Shown: positions 1-8,883, numbered from the stretch's first letter. The stretch is DNA of 64,000 bases from Acidaminobacterium chupaoyuni (GCA_047936785.1 CP176394.1); one strand, 5' to 3'. The notes: generated by a model not told the origin, from the letters alone. Numbers and translations: made by a program.

Positions 1-1
1 A

Positions 2-163
2 TCACTGGAGCAGGCGATCCAAACTTTGAACACCCTCACCGGCGGCAACTGTTTCGTAGGCATTATTTCTCATGTGGCCGAATTGAAAGAGCGCATCGAG
101 CAAAAGATCTTCGTGAAAAAAACACCGCGCGGCAGCACGGTGCAAATTTCTTCTGTTTTATAA
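2..163 (+). CDS. sbcC: Exonuclease SbcC-type ATPase, C-terminal end (partial)
   Basis: Only the last 53 codons are in the window; the gene begins upstream of it. The visible peptide contains the stretch GIISHVAELKERIEQKI, the conserved D-loop/H-loop tail of SbcC/Rad50-type ABC ATPases, followed by a short strand ending in a TAA stop. In this family the N- and C-terminal halves form one ATPase head that works with the SbcD nuclease on DNA ends and hairpins. No catalytic Walker motif is visible here, so the call rests on the C-terminal signature alone. The next gene starts 72 bp downstream on the same strand. Confidence 0.75.
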   Translation, partial: SLEQAIQTLNTLTGGNCFVGIISHVAELKERIEQKIFVKKTPRGSTVQISSVL

Positions 164-235
164 CGCTTGGCCGCAGCATACATATCTTCCTTTCAACCGG
201 GCATACTGACACTAAAAGGTTAAAAGGCGGTATGA

Positions 236-658
236 ATGTTGCGATTGCGTGAAAAAGGCGCGCTGATGGCCATTGGCGGCGCCGGTTATACTTTGATCGA
301 GCTGGCTTGGCGCGGCAAAAGCCACTGGACAATGACTTTGGCGGGCGGCGTTTGCTTTGCGGGGTTTTACCATATCTGCGAAAAAGCACAGGCGCGCCCC
401 TGCTGGCTGAAATGTGCTTTGGGCAGCGTTTGGATCACGATGGTGGAATTTTTCACAGGATGTCTTGTGAATCTTCAGCTGCACTGGAATGTGTGGGATT
501 ATTCCGAGCGTTTTCTGCATCTTAAGGGTCAGATTTGCCCGCTCTATTCCTTTTTGTGGTTTTTGCTTTGCTTTCCGCTGACGGCGCTTTGCGCAACCAT
601 GCAAAAGCGCCGGGCGTGGAGGCCGAAACTGCTGAAAAAAAGCGAGAAGCCCGTTTGA
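236..658 (+). CDS. Putative ABC-transporter type IV-like membrane protein (PF06541-like)
   Basis: A 140-residue protein with about four hydrophobic segments (roughly residues 10-25, 33-48, 60-78 and 100-120). The stretch WNVWDYSERFLHLKGQICP followed by a hydrophobic helix is characteristic of the small integral membrane family often annotated as putative ABC transporter permease (PF06541), common in Clostridia. No ATPase partner is adjacent, so the transport role is only the family label. The ATG start overlaps no other gene. The stop codon lies inside the terminator hairpin that follows. Confidence 0.6.
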   Translation: MLRLREKGALMAIGGAGYTLIELAWRGKSHWTMTLAGGVCFAGFYHICEKAQARPCWLKCALGSVWITMVEFFTGCLVNLQLHWNVWDYSERFLHLKGQICPLYSFLWFLLCFPLTALCATMQKRRAWRPKLLKKSEKPV

Positions 659-680
659 AACGGGTTTCTCGCTTTTGGCT
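641..680. terminator. Bidirectional intrinsic terminator
   Basis: An inverted repeat with arms AGCGAGAAGCCCG and CGGGTTTCTCGCT is flanked by A-rich sequence on the left and a T-run on the right. It lies between two convergent genes and can serve both. Confidence 0.75.
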
Positions 681-689
681 TTTGAAGGG

Positions 690-1466
690 TTATTTATCAA
701 GCGAAATGCGTGAGATCAGATGATATCCGCCGCCTACGATCAAGCCGCCGCCCACAAGGTTGCCCAGCGCAACGGTCAGAATGTTATAGAAAAAGCCGGA
801 TAAGCTGACAGCGGCTTCATGGGGCAGCATCAGCGCCGAAGAAAGCAGCGTCATGTTGGCCACGCAGTGTTCAAACCCGGGGGTCACAAACAGCAGAATG
901 CCCCAGAAGATCATGATCAGTTTGCCGCTTTCGCTTTTCATGCGGAAAGAACACCAGACAGGCAGGCAGACGAGGATATTACAGAGGATGCCCGCGAAGA
1001 ACAGCTTCAAAAACGGGGCGTGCATTTTCAGCGCGGAGCAGGCGAGAATGTAATCGATGGTGGATTGCTGATAAAGGCCGCCTTTGACCATCAGGAATGA
1101 TAACACAAGCCCGCCCAAAAGGTTGCCCAGATAGCTGCCGATGAGAACCAGCGCGGTGCGTTTCCACGAAATTTCTTTTTGAAGCGACCCAACCGTCATC
1201 ACCAAAGCGTTGCCGGTGAATAATTCCGCGCCGGCCATCACCACAAGGCTTAACGCCGCGCCAAAGCATAACCCCATTGCCAGCTGGGTGAAGGGGGAAT
1301 TCGCCGCTTTCAGCGCCCCGCCGATGGTGAAAACCAACACGATGCCAAAACCGATATAGGCCCCCGCCAGCATGGAAGAAATCAAAAAACCAAGCGGGTT
1401 TTTCTGCAAAAGCGCAGATTTTTTGGCAGAGGCCTGCGCGACGGCTTGAATATCCGTCTGATACAT
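690..1466 (-). CDS. Formate/nitrite transporter (FNT/FocA family)
   Basis: A 258-residue integral membrane protein with six hydrophobic segments and FNT-family signatures, including a GAELFTGNALVM-type broken helix near residue 80 and a NLLGGLV segment. FNT channels move formate, nitrite or related small anions across the cytoplasmic membrane. The gene is on the same strand as, and directly downstream of, the formate-activating folate cluster (fhs, fchA, folD), so formate is the likely substrate; this is inference from context. The length is typical of the family. A hairpin between folD and this gene could reduce read-through. Confidence 0.85.
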   Translation of the reverse strand: MYQTDIQAVAQASAKKSALLQKNPLGFLISSMLAGAYIGFGIVLVFTIGGALKAANSPFTQLAMGLCFGAALSLVVMAGAELFTGNALVMTVGSLQKEISWKRTALVLIGSYLGNLLGGLVLSFLMVKGGLYQQSTIDYILACSALKMHAPFLKLFFAGILCNILVCLPVWCSFRMKSESGKLIMIFWGILLFVTPGFEHCVANMTLLSSALMLPHEAAVSLSGFFYNILTVALGNLVGGGLIVGGGYHLISRISLDK

Positions 1467-1576
1467 AAAAACACTTCACTTTCCATCAAATTGCATCAAA
1501 ATATAGTTAATAATTCAGCAAAAACACGATAAAAAGGGGCAAAAAGAAGAAAAACAAACGAAAAAATGCAAAAATA

Positions 1577-1613
1577 TGCCTGCCCAGAGAGCAAAGCCTT
1601 ATCCGGGCAGGCT
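1577..1613 (-). terminator. Possible intrinsic terminator after folD
   Basis: The arms GCCTGCCC and GGGCAGGC form an 8-bp stem with a 19-nt loop. On the minus strand it is followed by a T-rich stretch. The long loop makes it a weak or partial terminator between folD and the formate channel. Confidence 0.45.
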
Positions 1614-1619
1614 CAAAAT

Positions 1620-2474
1620 TTAAAGCGACGCCTGTTTCAGCGCGGCGCGGACAACATGGTTGGCAAGGCAGCTGGTGGTCACTGTGCCCACCCCGCCGGG
1701 AACGGGGGTGATGGCGGAAACGATAGGTTCCACCGCGGCGAAATCCACATCGCCGCAAAGCTTGTTGTTTTCATCCATGTTGATGCCCACATCGATCACG
1801 ATCTGACCGGCGGAAACAAAATCGGCTGTGACCATTTTTGCTTTGCCTGCGCAGGCCACCAGAATATCCGCCTCGCGGGCGCGGGCCTGCATCTCTTTTG
1901 TGCGGGTGTGGCAAATGGTGACTGTGGCGTTTTTGGCAAGCATCATCATGGCCAGCGGTTTGCCCACCACCATGCTTCTGCCGATGATGGTCACGCGCTT
2001 TCCGCAAAGATCAACGCCATAATGTTCCAAAAGCTCCATCACCGCTTCGGGGGTGCAGGGGGGATAACCGGTGGGATCTGCCGCGAACACCTTTGCCATG
2101 TTCAGCGGATTCATGGCATCCATATCTTTTTCGGCCGAAAGCACATATTTGATCACGCTTTCATCCAGCTGCCGCGGCAGGGGGCGAAAAGCCAACACGC
2201 CGTGAACGGATGGATCGCGGTTGAGCGCTTCAAGCTCTGCGATAAAATCATCCTGTGTGATTCCCAAAGGCAGCTCGATCACTTTGATGCCGATGCCCAA
2301 GCCGGAAAAACGCTTCAGCGCACCGGCTTCATAAGAAAGATCATCGGGCCGTGCGCCGCAGCGCACAATGGCCATTTGGGGTGAAACGCCGGCTTCTTTC
2401 AATTGCGCGATCTTGGCCAGCATCGTTTCTTTCATTGCGGCGGTCACCGCGTTGCCTTTTAATAATTCCGCCAT
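1620..2474 (-). CDS. folD: Bifunctional methylene-THF dehydrogenase / methenyl-THF cyclohydrolase FolD
   Basis: A 284-residue protein matching FolD in length and order. It has an N-terminal catalytic domain and a Rossmann domain with the signatures GRSMVVGKPLAMMMLAKNAT and PVPGGVGTVTTSCLANH. It interconverts 5,10-methylene-THF and 10-formyl-THF in the cytosol. It is the last of three tightly packed genes with fhs and fchA (8 bp between fchA and folD), forming the methyl-branch one-carbon module. The start is supported by a GTGAGG Shine-Dalgarno. Because FchA also supplies cyclohydrolase activity, FolD's own cyclohydrolase function may be redundant; this cannot be judged from sequence. Confidence 0.95.
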   Translation of the reverse strand: MAELLKGNAVTAAMKETMLAKIAQLKEAGVSPQMAIVRCGARPDDLSYEAGALKRFSGLGIGIKVIELPLGITQDDFIAELEALNRDPSVHGVLAFRPLPRQLDESVIKYVLSAEKDMDAMNPLNMAKVFAADPTGYPPCTPEAVMELLEHYGVDLCGKRVTIIGRSMVVGKPLAMMMLAKNATVTICHTRTKEMQARAREADILVACAGKAKMVTADFVSAGQIVIDVGINMDENNKLCGDVDFAAVEPIVSAITPVPGGVGTVTTSCLANHVVRAALKQASL

Positions 2475-2481
2475 GGTTTCC

Positions 2482-3108
2482 TCACTTTCGAATGGAAGAT
2501 TTTACGGATGCCGTCACGGCGTCTGCGCGGGGCAGCCATTCCGTCAGCAGTTCATCCGAGCGGCTTTCACAGCGTTCTGCGAAAGCGCGGTCTTTCATCA
2601 ATGCCGTGTTGATATAAACATTCATGCTGGCGCCTTCCATGGCTGCGCGGGCAAATGCAGAACCCACGCCCACATCGGAAAGGGCGATTTTAGAACCCTT
2701 CAGCGACAGCTCTTCCAACAGCGCGATGGCTCGTGCGCAGCAATCCATGATATCCAGAGGAACATCACAGGCATCCTGCAGGCATTTTTCCATCACACGG
2801 GTGCGCTGGGCCAGTTCTTCTTCGGTGTTTTTGGGCATGCCATATGCTTTGGAAAGCGGCTCGAATGCCTTCGCATCGGCTTCCACCAGATCTTCGAATT
2901 CATGGCGAAGCAGCTCGGCTTCATCCACCATGCGGCGGATGTCTTCCTGGACATCCGCATATTTTTTCTTTCCTAAAGTTAAATTGCAGACCATGCCGCC
3001 CAAAGCGATGGATAAAGCCCCGCAAAAAGCCGAGGCACCGCCGCCGCCGGGAACCGGAGCCCCGGAAGAAAGCGCGGTAAGAAATTCTTTGCAGCTGCTG
3101 TTAAGCAT
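2482..3108 (-). CDS. fchA: Methenyltetrahydrofolate cyclohydrolase (FchA/FTCD-cyclodeaminase family)
   Basis: A 208-residue all-helical protein of the formiminotransferase-cyclodeaminase C-terminal family. The glycine-rich start FLTALSSGAPVPGGGGASA is the family signature that forms the folate-binding site. Stand-alone members in clostridia and acetogens hydrolyse 5,10-methenyl-THF to 10-formyl-THF. It sits between fhs and folD in one minus-strand operon, which argues for this role rather than histidine degradation, where the domain is fused to the formiminotransferase. Confidence 0.9.
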   Translation of the reverse strand: MLNSSCKEFLTALSSGAPVPGGGGASAFCGALSIALGGMVCNLTLGKKKYADVQEDIRRMVDEAELLRHEFEDLVEADAKAFEPLSKAYGMPKNTEEELAQRTRVMEKCLQDACDVPLDIMDCCARAIALLEELSLKGSKIALSDVGVGSAFARAAMEGASMNVYINTALMKDRAFAERCESRSDELLTEWLPRADAVTASVKSSIRK

Positions 3109-3163
3109 TATTATTCACCTTTTTTATTGGATTTCGAAAACTTCGTCTGAAGCAAAGCTTTGT

Positions 3164-4852
3164 TTAGAACAAACCGGAGATCTTGCCGTTTTCATCCACA
3201 TCGATATGCTCGGCGGCGGGAACCTTCGGCAGGCCGGGAAGCGTCATGATATCGCCGGTGAGCGCCACGGCAAAGCCTGCGCCCGCAGAGATCTTCACAT
3301 TGCGCACGGTGATGCGGAAGTTTTTGGGTGCGCCCAGTTTTTTCTGATCGTCGGAAAGCGAATATTGGGTTTTCGCCATGCAGACAGGCACATGGGCAAA
3401 GCCCAGTTCTTCGATCTGTTTGATCTGCTTTGCGGCGGCGGGCAGAATATCCACGCCGTCTGCGCCATAAACCTTGGTGGCAATGGCTTCGATCTTTTGG
3501 CGCAGGCCCATGTCATCTTCATAGGTGAATGCAAATTTGGAAGTATCGCCGGTTTCGATGATGCGCAGCACTTCGTTTGCCAAAGCAATGCCGCCTTCGC
3601 CGCCTTTGGCCCATACTTCGGAAAGGGCGACATTTACGCCCAGTTCGCGGCAGCGGCGTTCCACCAGATCAAGCTCTTCTTTGGTGTCGGTGGGGAAGGC
3701 GTTGATGGCCACCACAGCGGGCAGATGCCACACTTTTGTGACATTTTCAATGTGCTTAAGCAGGTTTGGCAGGCCTTTTTCCAAAGCCTCCAGATTTTCC
3801 TGGTTCAAATCGGCCTTGGCTACGCCGCCGTGGCTTTTCAGCGCGCGAACGGTGGCAACGATGACTACGCAGGAAGGAACAAAACCGGCCATACGGCATT
3901 TGATATCCAGGAATTTTTCAGCGCCAAGGTCGGCGCCGAAGCCTGCTTCTGTTACGGCGTAATCGCCCAGTTTCAAGGCCATGCGGGTGGCGATCACCGA
4001 GTTGCAGCCATGGGCGATATTGGCAAAGGGGCCGCCATGGATGAAGGCAGGGGTCTTTTCAAGCGTTTGAACCAGGTTGGGCTTCAGGGCGTCTTTCAGC
4101 AAAGCGGTCATAGCGCCTTCTGCCTTTAAATCGGCGGCTGTAACGGGATCGCCGGCGAAAGAATAGCCGATGATGATGCGGCCCAAACGGGTTTTCAGAT
4201 CAACAATATCGGAAGCAAGGCAGAGCGCCGCCATCACTTCGGAAGCCACGGTGATATCATAACCGTCTTCACGGGGCATGCCGTTGGCTTTGCCGCCCAG
4301 ACCATCGGTGATGAAGCGAAGCTGGCGGTCGTTCATATCGACACATCTGCGCCAGGTAATGCGGCGGGGGTCGATCTGCAGCGCGTTGCCCTGATAAATG
4401 TGATTATCGATCATGGCCGCCAAAAGGTTGTTGGCCGCGCCGATGGCATGGAAATCACCGGTGAAATGCAGGTTGATATCTTCCATGGGGATCACCTGCG
4501 CATATCCGCCGCCCGCAGCGCCGCCTTTCACGCCGAAAACAGGGCCGAGGGAAGGTTCGCGAAGAGCGATCACGGTTTTTTTGCCCAGCTGATGCAGCGC
4601 ATCGCCTAAGCCCACGGTGGTTGTGGTTTTGCCTTCGCCGGCGGGGGTGGGGTTGATGGCCGTAACAAGGATCAGTTTTCCGTTGGGGGTGTTCTGATAT
4701 CTGGTTTCCAGCAGTTTATAATCGATTTTGGCCTTGTATTTGCCATAGAACTCCAGATCATCTTCGCTCAAGCCAACGGCAGACGCGATTTCTTTAATAG
4801 GAGATATTTCGGTCGACTGCGCGATCTCGATATCCGTTTTAAAAGATGCCAT
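3164..4852 (-). CDS. fhs: Formate-tetrahydrofolate ligase
   Basis: A 562-residue ATP-dependent ligase that activates formate to 10-formyl-THF. The P-loop TPAGEGKTTTTVGLGDAL lies near residue 70. Downstream are the conserved REPSLGPVFGVKGGAAGGGY and FTGDFHAIGAANNLLAAMID blocks. Length and motif order match family members. It is first in the operon fhs-fchA-folD with a good GGAGG Shine-Dalgarno before its ATG. Together with the downstream formate channel the cluster can feed formate into folate-bound one-carbon units, as in the Wood-Ljungdahl methyl branch or purine synthesis. No CO dehydrogenase genes are in this window, so acetogenesis cannot be claimed. Confidence 0.97.
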   Translation of the reverse strand: MASFKTDIEIAQSTEISPIKEIASAVGLSEDDLEFYGKYKAKIDYKLLETRYQNTPNGKLILVTAINPTPAGEGKTTTTVGLGDALHQLGKKTVIALREPSLGPVFGVKGGAAGGGYAQVIPMEDINLHFTGDFHAIGAANNLLAAMIDNHIYQGNALQIDPRRITWRRCVDMNDRQLRFITDGLGGKANGMPREDGYDITVASEVMAALCLASDIVDLKTRLGRIIIGYSFAGDPVTAADLKAEGAMTALLKDALKPNLVQTLEKTPAFIHGGPFANIAHGCNSVIATRMALKLGDYAVTEAGFGADLGAEKFLDIKCRMAGFVPSCVVIVATVRALKSHGGVAKADLNQENLEALEKGLPNLLKHIENVTKVWHLPAVVAINAFPTDTKEELDLVERRCRELGVNVALSEVWAKGGEGGIALANEVLRIIETGDTSKFAFTYEDDMGLRQKIEAIATKVYGADGVDILPAAAKQIKQIEELGFAHVPVCMAKTQYSLSDDQKKLGAPKNFRITVRNVKISAGAGFAVALTGDIMTLPGLPKVPAAEHIDVDENGKISGLF

Positions 4853-5200
4853 GTTAAAACCTCCAAAAATATTATTTTATTGATATCAGACGGAATAAGG
4901 CAGGCCAAAAGAAAACCCAGATGACCCACTTTCATTATTATAGCGTATTTCTGTCAAGGAAAAAAGCCACAAAAACGCAAACGAAATTTCTAAAAACAGT
5001 AAAATATAGAAAATTTGGAATAAAAATTGTGAAAATACACAAAAAAATAAGCGATAAAAAAGCGAAATTGTGATAAAAGCTTAACGAGAAAACGAGAAGG
5101 GAGGGGTAGCAAAAAAATACAGACAACATGCACAAAAACAAACCTGAAAATTCTCAATAATAAAACGCAAAAAGTGGAAGAAATACAAAAGAACAGAAAA
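4853..5200. other. AT-rich gene-free stretch upstream of fhs
   Basis: About 350 bp of strongly A/T-rich sequence lies between fhs and the terminator of the peptidase gene. It presumably contains the fhs promoter. A TTGACA and a TATAAT occur on the minus strand near 4940-4955 but only 9 bp apart, so they do not form a normal promoter. No gene or structured RNA was recognised. Confidence 0.4.
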
Positions 5201-5230
5201 AAGCCGATGTGAGGAAGCTCACATCGGCCC
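5190..5230 (-). terminator. Intrinsic terminator of the M20 peptidase gene
   Basis: The hairpin arms GCCGATGTGA and TCACATCGGC are followed on the minus strand by TTTTTTCTGTT, just beyond the stop of the peptidase gene. Confidence 0.8.
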
Positions 5231-5247
5231 GGAAATACAAATAAGAA

Positions 5248-6363
5248 TTAAAGATTTTCGGTCATCATGCGGAAAACAACATTGAAAGCTTTGCGGAAGA
5301 TATCCATATGCAAGGTTTCATCCGAGCTGTGCACATCCAGCATACCGGTGGAAATGCCGCCGCATTCAAAGCCCTGGCCCGCGAAGATATTGGCGTCTCC
5401 GCCGCCGCCGCTGATCACATATTGGGGGGTGATGCCTTCTTTTTCATAAGCGGCGACCGTTGTTTTAAACAGGAAGCTTTCGGGGTTGGCTTTCAGCGCG
5501 GGGTAATCGCGGCTCAATTCCACCACGGCTTTGCCGCCGAATTCTTTGGCGGCGGTGTTGCAGGCATCCTGAATCAGCTTGAGCTGATGCTGCAGCTTTT
5601 CTTCGCTGTGCGAACGCACTTCGGCGGTAACGGTGGCCAGATCGGCAACCACATTCGTCATGCCGCCGCCTTCAATGCGGCCGATGTTGGAAGTGGTCTC
5701 GGCATCGATACGGCCGAAATGCACCAGAGAAATGGCACGGGCCGCCATGCAGACCGCGCTGATGCCGTTTTCGGGTTCGATGCCCGCATGGGCCTTTTTG
5801 CCTTTGAAAGTCATTTTAATGCCGAATTTGGAAGGGCCGGCAGTGGAGATGCCGCCCACCTGGCCTGCGCCGTCCAGCGCAAACAGGTTTTTGCAGGGGA
5901 TCTTGGAATAATCGAAGTTTTTGGCGCCGTGCATATTCTGTTCTTCGCAAACGGTGAACAGAAAATACATTTCGCGGTGGGGGATATTGTTTTCTTTGAT
6001 CACATCATAAAGTTCCATCAGCATGGCAATGCCGGATTTGTCATCGGCGCCCAGAACGGTGTCGCCTTTGCTGGTCAGTTTGCCGTTTTCATAAACGGGT
6101 TCGATGCCGCGGCCCGGTTCCACGGTATCCTGATGGGCATTGAAGCAGATGGCTTCACCGGCCATGGTGCCGGGGATATGAACCAGCAGATTGCCGCCAT
6201 TGCCGCCGAATTTTTCGCCGGCCTGATCGCGGTAAACTTCGAGACCAAGATTCTTGAAATAGGCTTCAAGATAATCGGTCATGGGTTTTTCTTCGAAAGA
6301 AACACTGTCGATTCGGATCATTTCCATCAAACGATCCAACATACGCTGTTCGTTAAACTGCAT
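5248..6363 (-). CDS. M20 family metallopeptidase, peptidase T-like
   Basis: A 371-residue zinc peptidase of the M20/PepT-like family. Visible features are the metal-site motifs FNAHQDTVEPG (His and Asp ligands), LGADDKSGIAML (bridging Asp), the CEEQNMHGA general-base/ligand pair, and a lid domain with FKGKKAHAG. It likely cleaves N-terminal residues from tri- or other short peptides in the cytosol. The open frame extends 57 codons further upstream, but that extension lacks family similarity; the internal ATG opening MQFNEQRMLDRL is preceded by a GAAGG-type Shine-Dalgarno and starts the conserved domain. The gene appears monocistronic, ended by the hairpin at 5203-5228. Confidence 0.85.
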   Translation of the reverse strand: MQFNEQRMLDRLMEMIRIDSVSFEEKPMTDYLEAYFKNLGLEVYRDQAGEKFGGNGGNLLVHIPGTMAGEAICFNAHQDTVEPGRGIEPVYENGKLTSKGDTVLGADDKSGIAMLMELYDVIKENNIPHREMYFLFTVCEEQNMHGAKNFDYSKIPCKNLFALDGAGQVGGISTAGPSKFGIKMTFKGKKAHAGIEPENGISAVCMAARAISLVHFGRIDAETTSNIGRIEGGGMTNVVADLATVTAEVRSHSEEKLQHQLKLIQDACNTAAKEFGGKAVVELSRDYPALKANPESFLFKTTVAAYEKEGITPQYVISGGGGDANIFAGQGFECGGISTGMLDVHSSDETLHMDIFRKAFNVVFRMMTENL

Positions 6364-6467
6364 TGTGAGGAACCTTCTTTCCGCAAATTTCAGGGTATAC
6401 CAATCGAAAACAGTATAACAGCCTGAAAACCCGTTTGCAACGAAAAGGCAAAAAACATTCGAAAATG

Positions 6468-6944
6468 TCAGAGCAGGGGCCCCTCGTTGAGCAGGGCGAT
6501 CATCAGGTTCAGATAACCCGCAAAAGATACCCACGCAAGATAGGAAATCTGCAGCAGCGCGGCGGCGGGGCGAATTTTATAAAAGCTTCGAATCATGGCG
6601 ACGATCATCACCAGCAGGAACAGCAGCCAGAAAAATGAGAACCAGAACCACTGCGCCCGGAAAAAGAAAACAGACCACAAAAAATTCACGGCCAGCTGTG
6701 AAAAATAGATCAGCGCGGTGGGTTTGGGAAAGGTGGGGCTTGCTTTCAAAACCATGAAAAACGAAACACCCATCAGCAAAAACAAAATGCTCCAGACCCA
6801 GGGAAAAACGGCGGAAGGCGGCGAGAGGGGAGGCTGTTTCAGGCTTTCATATACCTGTGAAGCATTGGCGGTGAAAACATAGGAAAGGCCCGCAACCGCA
6901 AAGGGCGGTAAAAAGCTCAGGGCAGCGCGTGTGATTTTTTTCAT
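6468..6944 (-). CDS. tspO: TspO/MBR family tryptophan-rich sensory protein
   Basis: A 158-residue membrane protein with five predicted transmembrane helices and the TspO pattern: a proline-rich loop QPPLSPPSAVFPWVWS near residue 37, an aromatic-rich fourth segment (NFLWSVFFFRAQWFWFSFFW) and a C-terminal YLAWVSFAGYLN helix. TspO proteins bind porphyrins and other ligands, and the cellular role is debated. A clear GAAAGGAG Shine-Dalgarno precedes the ATG. It is divergent from the tocopherol-cyclase-like gene and shares its upstream region. Confidence 0.9.
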   Translation of the reverse strand: MKKITRAALSFLPPFAVAGLSYVFTANASQVYESLKQPPLSPPSAVFPWVWSILFLLMGVSFFMVLKASPTFPKPTALIYFSQLAVNFLWSVFFFRAQWFWFSFFWLLFLLVMIVAMIRSFYKIRPAAALLQISYLAWVSFAGYLNLMIALLNEGPLL

Positions 6945-7054
6945 AATGAATCTCCTTTCATAAAGTGTATGTGGTTCAAAGTGAAATATGTGGCTATAGA
7001 AAACGAAAAAAGGCTAAACTAATGGCGGATAGAATCATCACTGAGGAGGAACCC

Positions 7055-7942
7055 ATGAAACACCATAATTATTTTGAAGGATGGTATTTTAAACATCAGG
7101 GGCAGGAACAGGCGTTTGCGGTGATCCCCGCCCTGCATTATGACCGCGTGGGAAAGCGCACGGCAACATTGCAGATTATTACGCCGGAATCATCGGATTG
7201 CGTGTTTTTCCATAATGATGAGATCCGCACCGATCAAAAAAGAAAAATGCTTCAGCTGGGGGCGAATTATTTCGCGGAAAACGGCATCAAGCTTTCGCTG
7301 AAAGGCAGCAATATTCAGGCCGAAGGCGCGCTGGAATATGGCCCGTGGAAACTGCCGAACAGCTCGGCAATGGGGCCGTTTCAGTGGATCTATGGCTTGC
7401 CGTGTTATCATCGGGTCGAAAGCCTATCGCATTCGATCATGGGCCGGATGCAGCTGAACGGGCAACTATATTCCTTCGATGGCGGCATCGGTTATGTGGA
7501 AGGAGACAGGGGGAAGAATTTCCCCCGCAGTTATTTGTGGACCCAGTGCGGGTGGCATGGGGAAGAAGAATACTCGGTGATGGCCGCGGTGGCGGAACTG
7601 CCGATGATGGGCTTTTTCATCACGGGATGCGTGGCGATGATTTTGGCCGGCGGGCGGCAATGGAAAATTTCCACTTATCAGGGCGCAAAAATTTTAAGAT
7701 ATGACGAACTGGAAGTGGAACTTATTCAAAAAAATCTGCGCCTGCGCATTGCGCTTATCAAGCCTGAGGAACAGCCGCTGCAGGCCCCCAAAAACGGTGT
7801 GATGGCCCGCGTCATCTGCGAAAGTCTTCAGGCGACGGTGCGCTATCGTTTTTGGGAAGGCGACCGCCTGGTTTTTGATATGACAAGCCCCCGCGCCAGC
7901 TTTGAAAAGGCTTCGCGTGAAGAACAGAAAGCCTTCTTTTAG
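7055..7942 (+). CDS. Tocopherol cyclase-like (carotenoid 1,2-hydratase/AttH-like fold) protein
   Basis: A 295-residue protein beginning MKHHNYFEGWYFKHQG, the signature FEGWYFKxQ start of the tocopherol-cyclase family, with a later IGYVEGDRGKNFPRSYLW block that is also family-typical. The fold is a two-lipocalin-like beta barrel; plant members cyclise quinols, but bacterial members in anaerobes have no assigned reaction. The upstream open frame is longer; I chose the ATG at 7055 because AGGAGG lies 6 bp before it and because the family starts there. It ends with a TAG codon. It seems to be a single-gene unit, divergent from tspO. Confidence 0.8.
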   Translation: MKHHNYFEGWYFKHQGQEQAFAVIPALHYDRVGKRTATLQIITPESSDCVFFHNDEIRTDQKRKMLQLGANYFAENGIKLSLKGSNIQAEGALEYGPWKLPNSSAMGPFQWIYGLPCYHRVESLSHSIMGRMQLNGQLYSFDGGIGYVEGDRGKNFPRSYLWTQCGWHGEEEYSVMAAVAELPMMGFFITGCVAMILAGGRQWKISTYQGAKILRYDELEVELIQKNLRLRIALIKPEEQPLQAPKNGVMARVICESLQATVRYRFWEGDRLVFDMTSPRASFEKASREEQKAFF

Positions 7943-8244
7943 CGGCGCAGATAAAGGGGAAAAAATCATCGAAACCAAACGGCCCCCAACACTTTATTAT
8001 AGTACCATATTGCCATATTAATGCATGGAAAGCAACTACAAAATCTGAAAAAATATGGAGATTGCGCGGCGCTGAAAACGGCAAAGGATCTCAATCTGCC
8101 GGGTTTATAACGACATTGCCGTAAGAGAAAGATTTAACGACGGTATGTATGATCTTTGCGCGGGGGAGGGAACAGCACAAGACACCTAATAAACACCAAA
8201 ACGATTTTTAGGAAAAAACAGAAACAAAGATTTTGACACATGAA
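7943..8244. other. Gene-free stretch
   Basis: About 300 bp between the cyclase-like gene and the tRNA terminator. A 29-codon open frame starts near 8022 but has no recognisable ribosome binding site or similarity. Nothing else recognised. Confidence 0.3.
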
Positions 8245-8245
8245 A

Positions 8246-8285
8246 AAACCCGCAAAAGCTTGCATTCACAAGCTTTTGCGGGTTT
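8246..8285 (-). terminator. Intrinsic terminator of the tRNA operon
   Basis: A long perfect stem, with arms ACCCGCAAAAGCTTG and CAAGCTTTTGCGGGT and a 6-nt loop, is followed on the minus strand by TTTTTT. It lies directly downstream of tRNA-Thr. Confidence 0.9.
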
Positions 8286-8295
8286 TACGCTTTGG

Positions 8296-8368
8296 AGCTG
8301 TTGAGCAGATTCGAACTGCCGACCTCGTCATTACCAATGACGTGCTCTGCCAACTGAGCTACAACAGC
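8296..8368 (-). tRNA. tRNA-Thr (anticodon GGT)
   Basis: On the minus strand the acceptor arms GCTGTTG and CAACAGC pair. The anticodon stem CGTCA/TGACG encloses loop TTGGTAA with anticodon GGT. The T-arm contains GTTCGAATC. CCA is not encoded. It is third in a Trp-Asp-Thr operon. Confidence 0.95.
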
Positions 8369-8374
8369 AAATGG

Positions 8375-8448
8375 CGACCGTGAACGGGCTCGAACCGTCG
8401 ACCTCTAGCGTGACAGGCTAGCGTTCTAACCAACTGAACTACACGGCC
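8375..8448 (-). tRNA. tRNA-Asp (anticodon GTC)
   Basis: Acceptor arms GGCCGTG/CACGGTC (one G-U pair), anticodon stem CTAGC/GCTAG with loop CTGTCAC, anticodon GTC, T-loop GTTCGAGCC. CCA is not encoded. It is the middle gene of the three-tRNA unit. Confidence 0.95.
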
Positions 8449-8456
8449 GTATTTGG

Positions 8457-8529
8457 CAGGGGCAGAAGGACTTGAACCCTCGGCACGTGGTTTTGGAGAC
8501 CACTGCTCTACCAGCTGAGCTATACCCCT
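8457..8529 (-). tRNA. tRNA-Trp (anticodon CCA)
   Basis: Acceptor arms AGGGGTA/TGCCCCT, anticodon stem GTGGT/ACCAC with loop CTCCAAA, anticodon CCA, T-loop GTTCAAGTC, discriminator G. It is the first gene of the tRNA operon, 38 bp from the -10 box. Confidence 0.95.
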
Positions 8530-8567
8530 ATATCCACACATCGGAGCAACACTCACGACGCTTGTAT

Positions 8568-8596
8568 ATTATACGAAGGATTTCGAAATTTGTAAA
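8568..8596 (-). promoter_or_regulatory. Sigma-A promoter of the tRNA operon
   Basis: On the minus strand TTTACA, 17 bp, then TATAAT, immediately upstream of tRNA-Trp. Confidence 0.8.
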
Positions 8597-8883
8597 GCCT
8601 TTTTTCGAAAAAACTTAAAAATAAACAAAAAAGTACTAAAACAACATGGGAACAGATTGACGGAAAAAGGTGACCGCAGGGGAGATTTTATCTGCAAAGA
8701 ATATGCTTTGCAGATTGCCGCGGGAGAAAATATTTGATAAAATAAAACAAGCAAAACGAGCCGAAGCAGGATAGATGGGGCGTATGATGGCGAAGAGCGG
8801 GGAAAGAGAAAAAGCCATGACGATTTATCCACACTTTCCACAGCGCGTTAACAAAACATTCTTATTTGGCGGTTTGATTAAAA
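8597..8883. other. Gene-free stretch between the tRNA promoter and the spore-protein terminator
   Basis: About 290 bp, A-rich. Short open frames on both strands lack ribosome binding sites and similarity. No structured RNA recognised. Confidence 0.3.

Noticed and set aside
2624..4129. A 501-codon plus-strand frame opposite fchA and fhs
   Set aside because: Antisense shadow of two well-supported genes; low-complexity product.
4938..5141. Phe-rich 67-codon minus-strand frame
   Set aside because: Low-complexity translation of A/T-rich intergenic DNA.
8359..8556. 65-codon minus-strand frame
   Set aside because: Translation of the tRNA cluster.
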